From contig CAZJOM010000003.1 of assembly GCA_964547645.1 (NCBI GenBank), positions 37,715 to 101,714 on the forward strand: a stretch of DNA of 64,000 nt. Direction: 5' to 3'. The DNA is from SZUA-430 sp964547645 (lineage in GTDB: Bacteria > Pseudomonadota > Alphaproteobacteria > Micropepsales > Micropepsaceae). A program made the translations under genes and the position numbers. Below the pieces are notes generated by a model. It had not been told where the DNA came from, made no database searches, and saw only the letters and a program-made list of their open reading frames with translations. Of the stretch, positions 43,801 to 51,700 are shown in pieces; positions within the stretch are counted from its first letter, which is position 1, and each line of letters starts with the position of its first letter.

Positions 43801-44454
43801 GTGAGCGCGCTCATTGCCATAATCGATTATGGATCCGGAAACTTGCGGTCGGCCGAAAAGGCGATGGCGCGAGCGGTGGCCGATGGCGGTATCGATGCGC
43901 GGGTTGTGGTCACAAGCGATGCCGAGGTTGTGCGCCGTGCCGAACGCATCGTGCTGCCGGGTGTTGGCGCGTTTGCGGATTGCATGAACGGCTTGCGTGC
44001 TGTGCCAGGGATGGTCGAGGTCTTGACCGAATCCGTGCGGCGGCGCGGCGTACCGTTCCTAGGAATCTGCGTCGGCATGCAGTTGATGGCGACACGGGGA
44101 CTTGAGCATGGCACGCATCAAGGGCTCGATTGGATCGAGGGAGATGTTTCGCGGCTGACGCCGTCGGATGCGGCGCTCAAGATTCCGCATATGGGCTGGA
44201 ATACGCTTCGGGTACGTAAGGCGCATCCGGTAGTCGCGCATTTGAGTACGTCAGCCGATCCGCATGCTTATTTCGTGCATAGCTTTTGTCTGCGTGCGGC
44301 GAACGCCAGCGATGTCGTTGTCGAGACCGACTACGGTGGGGAGATCGCGGCTGTCGTGGGGCGGGAAAATATGATCGGCACACAGTTCCATCCGGAGAAG
44401 AGCCAGGCTGTGGGCTTGCAGCTGCTGCTGAACTTCGCACGGTGGCGGCCGTGA
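43801..44454 (+). CDS. hisH: Imidazole glycerol phosphate synthase, glutaminase subunit
   Basis: 217 residues from a GTG (MSALIAIIDYGSGNLRS). HisH frees ammonia from glutamine for HisF. The class I nucleophile is in FLGICVGMQLMATRG, and the His-Glu pair is in GTQFHPEKSQAVG. Its last codon overlaps the GNAT gene by four bases. Usual length. Separated from hisB by the alpha/beta hydrolase gene. Confidence 0.96.
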   Translation: MSALIAIIDYGSGNLRSAEKAMARAVADGGIDARVVVTSDAEVVRRAERIVLPGVGAFADCMNGLRAVPGMVEVLTESVRRRGVPFLGICVGMQLMATRGLEHGTHQGLDWIEGDVSRLTPSDAALKIPHMGWNTLRVRKAHPVVAHLSTSADPHAYFVHSFCLRAANASDVVVETDYGGEIAAVVGRENMIGTQFHPEKSQAVGLQLLLNFARWRP

Positions 44455-44915
44455 GCGACGTGACGTTTCGATTGGCCGAACCGGGCGACATTGCGGCGGT
44501 CGTTGCCTTGCTCGCCGACGATGAGCTTGGTCAGCGCCGCGAACAACTGGGGCCGCCGTTGCCCGACGTCTATCGCCGTGCGTTCGATGCGATGGCGTGC
44601 GAGGGCTCGAACGAGATCATCGTGGGCGAGTTGGAGGGGCGCGTTGTCGCCTGTCTTCAGTTGGTGATCACGAGCGGGTTGTCGCGGCAAGGTCAGAAAC
44701 GCGCGACGCTTGAAGCGGTGCGGGTCGCCTCGACTTTGCGCGGGGGCGGGATCGGCAAATTGCTCGTGGCATTTGGGATGGATCGGGCTCGGGCCAAGGG
44801 TGCTTCGATCGTTCAGCTGACGAGCGACAAGTCACGGCTCGACGCGCATCGCTTCTACGAACAGCTTGGCTTCAAGGCATCGCATGTCGGCATGAAGCGG
44901 GACCTCGCGCCATGA
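44451..44915 (+). CDS. GNAT-family N-acetyltransferase in the his cluster
   Basis: 154 residues from a GTG overlapping the hisH stop (GTGA). The GNAT acetyl-CoA motif is VRVASTLRGGGIGKLLVAFGM (the RGxGIGxxL core), with YEQLGFKASHVGMKRDL as the C-terminal motif. Substrate unknown. It overlaps hisA by four bases, so it is translationally locked into the his operon, but it is not a known histidine enzyme. Homologues at this position exist in some alphaproteobacteria as I recall, which is not certain. Confidence 0.9.
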   Translation: MSDVTFRLAEPGDIAAVVALLADDELGQRREQLGPPLPDVYRRAFDAMACEGSNEIIVGELEGRVVACLQLVITSGLSRQGQKRATLEAVRVASTLRGGGIGKLLVAFGMDRARAKGASIVQLTSDKSRLDAHRFYEQLGFKASHVGMKRDLAP

Positions 44916-45643
44916 TTCTCTTTCCCGCTATCGATCTCAAAGACGGCAAGTGCGTGCGGTTGCTGCGCGGCGAGATGGAAAGCGCCACGGTCTTCAACGA
45001 CGACCCGGCGGCTCAGGCCGAGGCGTTTGCGGCGCTTGGGTTTTCTTGGCTGCATGTCGTCGATCTCGACGGTGCGATCCAGGGTATGGCGCGCAATGCC
45101 CCGGCGTTAGCGGCGATTTTGAAGCACACTGCCCTGCCCGTTCAGCTGGGCGGCGGGATCCGTGACCGGGCGTCGATCGAGCGCTGGCTAGAGGCGGGCG
45201 TTCGTCGCGTGATCTTAGGTACGGTGGCGGTGAAGAATCCGCAGCTTGTGCGCGAGGCGGCGCGTGCACATCCGGGGCGCGTCGTGGTCGGGATCGACGC
45301 GAAGGCCGGGCGCGTGGCGGTCGAGGGTTGGGCCGAGGCGACCGACGTGAGCGCGCGCGAGTTGGCACGGCGCTTTGAAGATGCAGGGGTCGCTGCGATC
45401 ATTTACACCGACATCGCGCGCGACGGGACAGGGCTTGGACTCAATATTGCGGAGACTGCCGGGATCGCCGATTCCGTTGTCATTCCGGTGATCGCAAGCG
45501 GGGGGATTGGGTCGCTCGACGATCTCCGGGCTTTGAAAGAGCGGGGGCATCCCAACATTGCCGGTGCGATTTGCGGGCGGGCGCTTTATGACGGGCGCGT
45601 AGATGCCGCGGCGGCGCTGGCGTTGCTGAGCGCGGGGCGGTGA
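44912..45643 (+). CDS. hisA: ProFAR isomerase
   Basis: 243 residues. It isomerises ProFAR in histidine synthesis. ILFPAIDLKDGKCVRLLRG is the N-terminal strand with catalytic Asp, VQLGGGIRDRASIERW the phosphate-binding half barrel, and TDIARDGTGLG holds the second Asp. SGGIGSLDDLRALKERG closes the barrel. Overlaps the GNAT gene by four bases and hisF by one. Confidence 0.97.
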   Translation: MILFPAIDLKDGKCVRLLRGEMESATVFNDDPAAQAEAFAALGFSWLHVVDLDGAIQGMARNAPALAAILKHTALPVQLGGGIRDRASIERWLEAGVRRVILGTVAVKNPQLVREAARAHPGRVVVGIDAKAGRVAVEGWAEATDVSARELARRFEDAGVAAIIYTDIARDGTGLGLNIAETAGIADSVVIPVIASGGIGSLDDLRALKERGHPNIAGAICGRALYDGRVDAAAALALLSAGR

Positions 45644-46401
45644 TGCTCAAGACACGGATCATTCCCTGCCTGGACGTGAAGGACGGGCGCGTCGTCAAAG
45701 GCGTGCAGTTCGTGAACCTGCGCGATGCGGGCGATCCGGTTGAGATTGCGCGCGCTTACGATGCGGCGGGTGCGGACGAGCTTTGCTTTCTCGACATTAC
45801 GGCCAGTCACGAAAAGCGTGGGATTTTGCTCGACGTCGTGCGGCGTACCGCTGACGTTTGCTTTATGCCGTTGACGGTCGGCGGCGGGGTTCGCACGCTT
45901 GAGGATATTCGCACGCTCTTGCTGGCGGGTGCGGACAAGGTTTCGATCAATACGGCGGCGGTGGCGCGGCGCGAGATCGTGCGTGAGGCGGCGGAAAAGT
46001 TCGGGTCGCAACTCGTCGTCGTCGCGATCGACGCGAAGCGTGTCGGACCAGAGCGTTTCGAGGTGTTCACGCATGGCGGGCGGAATGCGACGGGGATCGA
46101 TGCAGTCGCCTATGCGCGTGAAGTGGTAGCGCTGGGCGCAGGCGAGATTCTGCTTACCTCCATGGATCGCGACGGCAGCAAGGAAGGCTACGATTTGGCG
46201 TTGACGCGCGCGGTCGCCGATGCGGTTAGCGTGCCGGTGATCGCGAGCGGCGGTGTGGGGACGCTCGATCATCTGGTGGCCGGGGTGCGCGAGGGGCATG
46301 CGAGCGCGGTGCTGGCGGCCTCGATCTTCCACTTCGGCGAGGCGACCATTTCGCAGGCGAAAGCCCATATGGCGCGGTACGGCATTGCGATGCGGCCGTG
46401 A
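45643..46401 (+). CDS. hisF: Imidazole glycerol phosphate synthase, cyclase subunit
   Basis: 252 residues from the ATG that overlaps the hisA stop (TGATG). HisF closes the imidazole ring. RIIPCLDVKDGRVVKGVQF with catalytic D11 region, LTVGGGVRTLEDIR, LLTSMDRDGSKEGYD (second catalytic Asp) and SGGVGTLDHL are all typical. hisE and hisI, often next in alphaproteobacteria, are not downstream; the next gene is a CYTH-CHAD protein 219 bases on. Confidence 0.97.
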   Translation: MLKTRIIPCLDVKDGRVVKGVQFVNLRDAGDPVEIARAYDAAGADELCFLDITASHEKRGILLDVVRRTADVCFMPLTVGGGVRTLEDIRTLLLAGADKVSINTAAVARREIVREAAEKFGSQLVVVAIDAKRVGPERFEVFTHGGRNATGIDAVAYAREVVALGAGEILLTSMDRDGSKEGYDLALTRAVADAVSVPVIASGGVGTLDHLVAGVREGHASAVLAASIFHFGEATISQAKAHMARYGIAMRP

Positions 46402-46620
46402 TGTGTTCGTCGCCGGTTCGCAACACCGGGCGCGCCTTGCCAAGGCTTTGTTTCCTAAACGGACGGGTCGTTCGCAACCCGTAGAGCACATTTCGCTGTT
46501 CGCGCTAGATGCTGTGTTTATGACGGTTCGCTGACGGATTTATGATGCTTGCGGGTCCAGCGCAGGTCCTCGCCAATTGCAGCGAGGGAGATCGGCGAAC
46601 GAGCGGTCGCCGTTGGACTG
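46402..46620 (+). other. hisF to CYTH-CHAD intergenic region
   Basis: 219 bp with no convincing gene. GCCT/AGGC (about 46432-46444) followed by TTTGTTT is a weak terminator candidate for the his operon; ACGGGT (46463-46468) with ACCCGT (46477-46482) forms another small stem. The promoter for the CYTH-CHAD gene must lie in the second half. Confidence 0.35.
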
Positions 46621-48159
46621 ATGGGACAGGAAACGGAGCTCAAGTTTGTTGGGCCCGAAGACGCGCTTGCGCGGCTTCGGCGGGCTGCCACTTTGCGTCG
46701 GGTCGCGCGCAAACATACGCCGCATACGCGGGTGCTGAAGGCGGTCTATTTCGATACGGAGAGCCATACGCTCCGCGAGGCGGGGTTCGTTCTGCGGGTG
46801 CGAAACGACGGGAAGGGCTTTGTTCAAACGATCAAGAGCGTCAACGGCGCCAACGTTGCGACGCGGATGGAGATCAAGGCCGAGGTCGCCGAGCAGCAGC
46901 CTGAGATAGCGGCAATTCCCGATGAAGCGCTACGCAAGCGCATCGCTAAGTTGCTCAAGGGAGACGAGCTCAAAGCGCTGTTTGGCGTTGAGATGAAGCG
47001 CACGACGATTCTACTCAAACCGCAGCGCGGAACTGAGATCGAGGCTGCGTTTGATGTCGGCGAGATTCGTTGCGGTAAGGCGCGGTTGCCGATCTCGGAG
47101 TTCGAGCTGGAACTGGTGAAGGGCGACGTGCCGGCGTTGATTGCGTGCGCGCGGGAGCTGACCGCGGACTCCGGGTTGACACTGTCGCTGCAGTCGAAGG
47201 CGGAGCGCGGGTACGCGCTTGCGCGGCAGAGTGCGGAGGCACCGGTCGCGGCCGGGCGTTTGGGGCTGCCGTGCGGTGCGAGCGCGGACGATGCCTTTGC
47301 ACGGATCGTCGGGCATTGCTTGCGGCATTTGCTCGGCAATTGGCCGGCCGTCACGGCGGGGCGGGACCCTGAGGGGGTGCACCAAATGCGCGTGGCTTTG
47401 CGGCGTCTGCGCAGCGCGTTCTCGCTGTTCGGCGGTCCGTTTCGCCAGGCAATGAAGGAGATTGAGGTCGAGGTTCGATGGATCGCGGATGTGTTGGGCG
47501 CGGCGCGCGACCTCGACGTGTTTCAAGACGAAGTGCTCAAGCCGGCGGCGGATGCGCATGGCGACGACGACCGGTTGCAGCAGTTGTCGACGCTGGTGCG
47601 CGCGCGGCGACGGATCGCTTGGCATGCCTCGCTGGAGGCGCTTGAGTCGGAGCGGTTCCGTCGGCTCGCGCTGGAGCTCGCTGCCGTGACGTTTGCGCGG
47701 CCGTGGTCGCAGGTGCCGATCGGCGGCGTCGAAGCCATGGTACCGGCGCGGGACTTCGCGTTCGAGCGGTTGTCGCAGCGTTATGCGCGGGCGCGCAGCC
47801 TTGGCAAGCGGATTGCGGAACTCGACGTCGAAAAGTGGCATGCTCTTCGGATCAAGCTGAAGAAGTTGCGTTATGCGGTCGACTTCTTCTCGTCACTATT
47901 TTCGGCCAAACGAACAACACGGTTTCTGTCGCGATTGAGCGATTTGCAGGACGTGCTTGGCGAGATGAACGATGCGGCGGTTGCGCGGGCGCTCGTTGGC
48001 GAGATGTTGGCCGGTCACTCGGATGCTGCGGGGACAGGTGTCAGCTATGCCGCCGGCGTTGTGGTCGGGTGGCATGTCGGCCATTTGCGCGACAAAGGCG
48101 GGCTGCTCAAGAAGCGTTGGAAACGGTTCGCGAAGGCGACCCCGCCTTGGGAGCATTAG
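46621..48159 (+). CDS. CYTH and CHAD domain protein
   Basis: 512 residues from MGQETELKF. The CYTH domain (about 1-195) begins with the ExExK triphosphate-binding motif variant ETELKF and includes LREAGFVLRVRN. The CHAD domain (about 225-500) is a histidine-rich helical bundle with EGVHQMRVALRRLRSAF and WHALRIKLKKLRYAVDFF. CYTH proteins are tripolyphosphatases or adenylate-cyclase relatives; CHAD domains bind polyphosphate granules. A polyphosphate role is therefore likely, by family. No ppk gene is near. Upstream in-frame residues (24) precede the ExExK motif and are unlikely to be translated. Confidence 0.94.
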   Translation: MGQETELKFVGPEDALARLRRAATLRRVARKHTPHTRVLKAVYFDTESHTLREAGFVLRVRNDGKGFVQTIKSVNGANVATRMEIKAEVAEQQPEIAAIPDEALRKRIAKLLKGDELKALFGVEMKRTTILLKPQRGTEIEAAFDVGEIRCGKARLPISEFELELVKGDVPALIACARELTADSGLTLSLQSKAERGYALARQSAEAPVAAGRLGLPCGASADDAFARIVGHCLRHLLGNWPAVTAGRDPEGVHQMRVALRRLRSAFSLFGGPFRQAMKEIEVEVRWIADVLGAARDLDVFQDEVLKPAADAHGDDDRLQQLSTLVRARRRIAWHASLEALESERFRRLALELAAVTFARPWSQVPIGGVEAMVPARDFAFERLSQRYARARSLGKRIAELDVEKWHALRIKLKKLRYAVDFFSSLFSAKRTTRFLSRLSDLQDVLGEMNDAAVARALVGEMLAGHSDAAGTGVSYAAGVVVGWHVGHLRDKGGLLKKRWKRFAKATPPWEH

Positions 48160-49505
48160 ACGTTCAGCAGCAAGTGCTGACGTTCCCAGGGGCTGATGAC
48201 TTGCTGATAGGCATCGTGTTCCGAGCTTTTGACATCGGAGTAAAGATCGACGAACGCTTCGCCCAGGAGTTCGCGCATGTCGGTCGAGCCTCGGAAACGC
48301 TGGATCGCGTCGAGCAAATGGCGCGGTAGCTGGTACTTCATCGACTCGTAGGCGTTGCCTTCCATCGGTTTCGTCGGCATCAGGTTTTGCGTCATGCCGA
48401 GATAGCCGCAGGCGAGAGTAGCTGCGATCGCGAGATACGGGTTTGCGTCGGCGCCGGGGATGCGATTTTCGATGCGGCGGTTTTTTGCCTCGGACTCCGG
48501 GATGCGCAGGCCAACCGTGCGGTTCTCGTGACCCCAATGCGTGTTCACCGGCGCCGAGAGGTAACGCACCAGGCGACGATAGGAGTTCACGTAGGGTGCG
48601 ATCAGCGGCATCGAGGCCGGCATGTATTTCTGCAGGCCGGCGATGTAGGCGAGGAAGAGGCGGGTGTCCTTGCCCTTCTTGTTCGCGAAGAGGTTCTTTC
48701 CTCGCGAGCTGTCAACGATGCTTTGGTGGATGTGCATCGCGCTGCCCGGTTCGGCCTCATAGGGCTTGGCCATGAACGTCGCGTAGATGTCGTGGCGGAG
48801 GGCGGCTTGGCGCACGGTGCGCTTGAAGAGAAACGTCTGGTCGGCGAGCACGAGCGGGTCGCCGTGGTTGAAGTTGATCTCGACCTGAGCGACGCCGTCT
48901 TCATGGATCAGGCTGTCGATGCCGATCTCCTGTGCCTCGCAATAGTCATAGACGTCTTCGAACAGCGGATCGAATTCGTTGACGGCATCGATCGAGTAGG
49001 CTTGGCGGCCGGTTTGCGGGCGACCGGATTTGCCGGCTGGCGGCAATAGCGGATAGTCGGGATCGATGTTCTTTTGCGCGAGGAAGAATTCGAGCTCCGG
49101 CGCGACGACAGGGCGCCAGCCTTTGTCTTCGTATTTCGCGAGGATGTTCTTCAATATCTGGCGCGGTGCGACGGGGTTCGGCTTGCCGTCGCGATTGACG
49201 CAATCGCAGACGACTTGCGCCGTCGGCTCGCGGTACCAGGGCACGACGCAGATCGTATCCGGGTCGGGCACGAGGATCATGTCCGGCGCTTGGTAGGTCA
49301 GATTTTCGGTGTCGGAATCGGCGCCGGTCACCATTTGGCCAAAGATGCTCTCCGGCAGGCGTAGCGTGTCGTTGTCGAGGCCGGACAGGAACTTGCTGGT
49401 CGGAAAGATCTTGCCGCGGGCGATGCCGGCCATGTCGGGAACGAGCAGCTCGATCTCGGTGATGCGGCGTTCCTTCAACCATTCTTTGAGTACGACTTTG
49501 CTCAT
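48156..49505 (-). CDS. Glutamine synthetase family, PuuA type
   Basis: 449 residues from MSKVVLKEWLKERRITEIE. Glutamine synthetase fold with AGIARGKIFP, EVQIEINFNHGD-like QVEINFNHGD, the PGSAMHIHQS metal/ATP region and RTVGLRIPESEAKNRRIENRIPGADANPYL (shown in part). The short length, LVPDMAGIARGK and its partner PuuD-like gene point to gamma-glutamylputrescine synthetase, which starts putrescine degradation, rather than the main GlnA. ATGA overlap with puuD. Convergent with the CYTH-CHAD gene (four-base overlap). Confidence 0.88.
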   Translation of the reverse strand: MSKVVLKEWLKERRITEIELLVPDMAGIARGKIFPTSKFLSGLDNDTLRLPESIFGQMVTGADSDTENLTYQAPDMILVPDPDTICVVPWYREPTAQVVCDCVNRDGKPNPVAPRQILKNILAKYEDKGWRPVVAPELEFFLAQKNIDPDYPLLPPAGKSGRPQTGRQAYSIDAVNEFDPLFEDVYDYCEAQEIGIDSLIHEDGVAQVEINFNHGDPLVLADQTFLFKRTVRQAALRHDIYATFMAKPYEAEPGSAMHIHQSIVDSSRGKNLFANKKGKDTRLFLAYIAGLQKYMPASMPLIAPYVNSYRRLVRYLSAPVNTHWGHENRTVGLRIPESEAKNRRIENRIPGADANPYLAIAATLACGYLGMTQNLMPTKPMEGNAYESMKYQLPRHLLDAIQRFRGSTDMRELLGEAFVDLYSDVKSSEHDAYQQVISPWERQHLLLNV

Positions 49506-50242
49506 TTGCGTAGCGCCTCCCCAAAGGCGGCAAAGAGCGCTTTCGAGAAGTCGTCTTCCCAAAAGCGCCATTCCGGATGCCACTGAACGCCGATGGCGAA
49601 GGCGTTGGCGTCTTTCGCGCGGACGCCTTCGATCTGGCCATCTGGTGCAATTGCTTCTGCGGCCAGGCCCGGTGCCAGGCGATCAATGCCTTGGCCGTGC
49701 AGTGAATTCACTTTGATGGTTCTGCGTCCTGCGATGCGCTCCAACTCGCCCGAGAGTTCGACGTCGTGGGCGGGCGCGTATTGCTTGTCGAGCGGGGCGT
49801 CTTTGTCTTCGCGATGGTCGAAACGGCCAGGCACTTCCTCGACGTGCTGATAAAGCGTGCCGCCAAAGGCGACGTTGAGTTCCTGGAAGCCGCGGCAGAC
49901 GGCGAGCAGCGGTAAGCCGCGTTCGACGATGTGCCTGATCAACGGAAGTGTGGTGGCGTCGCGGCGTTCGTCTTGAAGGACGCCAACGCGAGGCGTGGGG
50001 CCGCCGTAGAGCTTTGGTGCGACATTCGAAGGCGAGCCCGTCAGCAGGATGCCGTCGACCGTTGCGAGGATTTCTTCGATCTCGATCGGGGTTTCAAGAA
50101 CAGGAATGAGGACAGGGATCGCGCCTGCGCCGTCACGCGCGGCGACAATGTACTTCTCGCCGACGGCATGAAACGGATGCGGTCCGATCATACGATGATC
50201 GCACGGTATTCCAACGAGCGGCTTTTGGGCTTTGCGGGTCAT
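49502..50242 (-). CDS. Gamma-glutamyl-gamma-aminobutyrate hydrolase, PuuD type
   Basis: 246 residues. Class I glutamine-amidotransferase-like hydrolase. Nucleophile Cys in LLAVCRGFQELN, His-Glu in VQWHPEWRFWEDD. PuuD-type enzymes release GABA from gamma-glutamyl-GABA. With the adjacent PuuA-type synthetase it suggests a putrescine pathway, but the other Puu enzymes (PuuB, PuuC) are not in the window. First gene of the pair on the minus strand. Confidence 0.9.
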   Translation of the reverse strand: MTRKAQKPLVGIPCDHRMIGPHPFHAVGEKYIVAARDGAGAIPVLIPVLETPIEIEEILATVDGILLTGSPSNVAPKLYGGPTPRVGVLQDERRDATTLPLIRHIVERGLPLLAVCRGFQELNVAFGGTLYQHVEEVPGRFDHREDKDAPLDKQYAPAHDVELSGELERIAGRRTIKVNSLHGQGIDRLAPGLAAEAIAPDGQIEGVRAKDANAFAIGVQWHPEWRFWEDDFSKALFAAFGEALRK

Positions 50243-50293
50243 CGGTCATGGCGTAGCACCGGCCCGCAAACAGCGGCAAGATTAAGGGCCCGG

Positions 50294-50929
50294 CTACTCG
50301 TTCTTTCGGCGAAACTTGTCGGTGTCTTGAACTATGAAGAGCTCAGGCCCCAACGGCACCTCGGTCTTCGTGTTCTTCAAGGCAATCATAGTCTGTAAGC
50401 CTTGCGCATCGGTAATGATCCACTGGCGCAGTTCGGTCGAAGGGTAAGCGAAAATTAAGGTTACCTGACCCTTCATCACGCCCGATTTTTCGGTTGCGGT
50501 TACGCGTAGCGTGCCGGCTTGGCGTTCGATCTGCGAGATGCGCGGGTCCTGCGCAAGATCAATGCCTTCGCGCAGGATTAGGTTCAGCGGATTTTCCACC
50601 AGCGGGTAGCGATCGACGGTGCGCAGTTTCGAGTTCGCAACCGCTATCGTGACGCCATCGGACACGATGAGATAAGGGCTGGGCGGCGCGTATTCAAAGC
50701 GCAGGCGGCCGGGCTTTCTGGCGTAGATCGTGCCCTGATCGAGTTCGCCGTTCGGGCCGACTTGCACGAAGCTCGCCTGAAACGTTGTGATGGCGTTGAG
50801 GTAGGCCGAGATCTTGTTGAGGTCGGCGACGTCCTGAGCCTTGAGGCCGGCGCTGTGTGCGGGCGTTCCGACAACGGCGGTGCCGACGAGGACGAGGAGG
50901 ATTTGCGCGATTCTGCTGAGCTTGGACAT
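50294..50929 (-). CDS. lolA: Outer-membrane lipoprotein carrier protein LolA
   Basis: 211 residues. LolA carries lipoproteins across the periplasm. A signal peptide ends near PAHSAG; the incomplete beta-barrel begins ISAYLNAITTFQASFVQVGPNGELDQGTIYARKPGRLRFEYAPP (only parts of it are diagnostic: ARKPGRLRFEY), and DLAQDPRIS and FAYPSTELRQWIITD match the family. In alphaproteobacteria lolA normally follows ftsK; here a small gene on the other strand lies between. Confidence 0.93.
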   Translation of the reverse strand: MSKLSRIAQILLVLVGTAVVGTPAHSAGLKAQDVADLNKISAYLNAITTFQASFVQVGPNGELDQGTIYARKPGRLRFEYAPPSPYLIVSDGVTIAVANSKLRTVDRYPLVENPLNLILREGIDLAQDPRISQIERQAGTLRVTATEKSGVMKGQVTLIFAYPSTELRQWIITDAQGLQTMIALKNTKTEVPLGPELFIVQDTDKFRRKNE

Positions 50930-51079
50930 GGGTCAAAGCCTGTACGGGTGGAGTGTGGCAAAAAGAAGAATAAGCGGGGGTGGCTGGCATTACAGCCGGG
51001 GTTTCGTCCAGAATAGCATGAAAGGCAGGGGCGGCCATTAATTCGTTGAAAGCGAAAGGGCTGCCGATTGGGGGAAACG

Positions 51080-51694
51080 GTGGACGAGCGCATTCAAAAA
51101 CTGTTGTTCGACCCGAACGGACCGTGGGGACTGACCGAGGCGTTCTTTCAGAATGCAGCGGCGGAAATCGCGGGGTTTATTCTGGGTGCGCTAGTCTTTT
51201 CCATTCTGATTCCAATCGTGATCGATGCGCGGCAGTCGCGGAAGTGGAAACCTGCTCGGCTGAATTACGGGCAAGAGCTTCTGCTGCTTCACGTTGCATT
51301 CGGCGACGCATTGTCACGTTTCGTCAGTTCGCCGTCGGGCGACGCGCGGCTGCGGGCGGCTGACGCGGTGGACAATGCCTTTCGTGCGTTTCCGGCGCTG
51401 ACTGGGTTGTACGGCTATGCGCTAACCGCGGACCTGTCGCGTGAGGTGAACGACTACATGCGCGTGCTGCGCGCGGTCCGCGATTGGGTCTACGAAGCCG
51501 CGCATCCGGAAGACTTGGGCTTTGCCGCAGTCGAGCGGCGCGTGATCCGCAAGCGCGATATGTTCGAGCGCGCGAACAAGGAGTTCAAAGATGTCGTCGA
51601 CTTGCTCGGCGTCGGCGGCTTCAAGGACGTACGTTGGCCGGACGCGCTGATCGACGAACTTAGTGCCGCGTTCGACGCGACGCATGGGGCGTGA
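51080..51694 (+). CDS. Membrane-anchored protein of unknown function
   Basis: 204 residues from the GTG preceded by GGGGAAAC; a TTG four codons earlier is also open. One hydrophobic helix (about 29-48, IAGFILGALVFSILIPIVI) is followed by a soluble helical part with DARQSRKWKPARLNYGQELLLLHVAFGD and VERRVIRKRDMFERANKEFKD. No family recognised. It sits on the opposite strand between ftsK and lolA and ends seven bases before the ftsK stop, so it interrupts an otherwise conserved pair. Confidence 0.75.
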   Translation: MDERIQKLLFDPNGPWGLTEAFFQNAAAEIAGFILGALVFSILIPIVIDARQSRKWKPARLNYGQELLLLHVAFGDALSRFVSSPSGDARLRAADAVDNAFRAFPALTGLYGYALTADLSREVNDYMRVLRAVRDWVYEAAHPEDLGFAAVERRVIRKRDMFERANKEFKDVVDLLGVGGFKDVRWPDALIDELSAAFDATHGA

Positions 51695-51700
51695 CGACGG

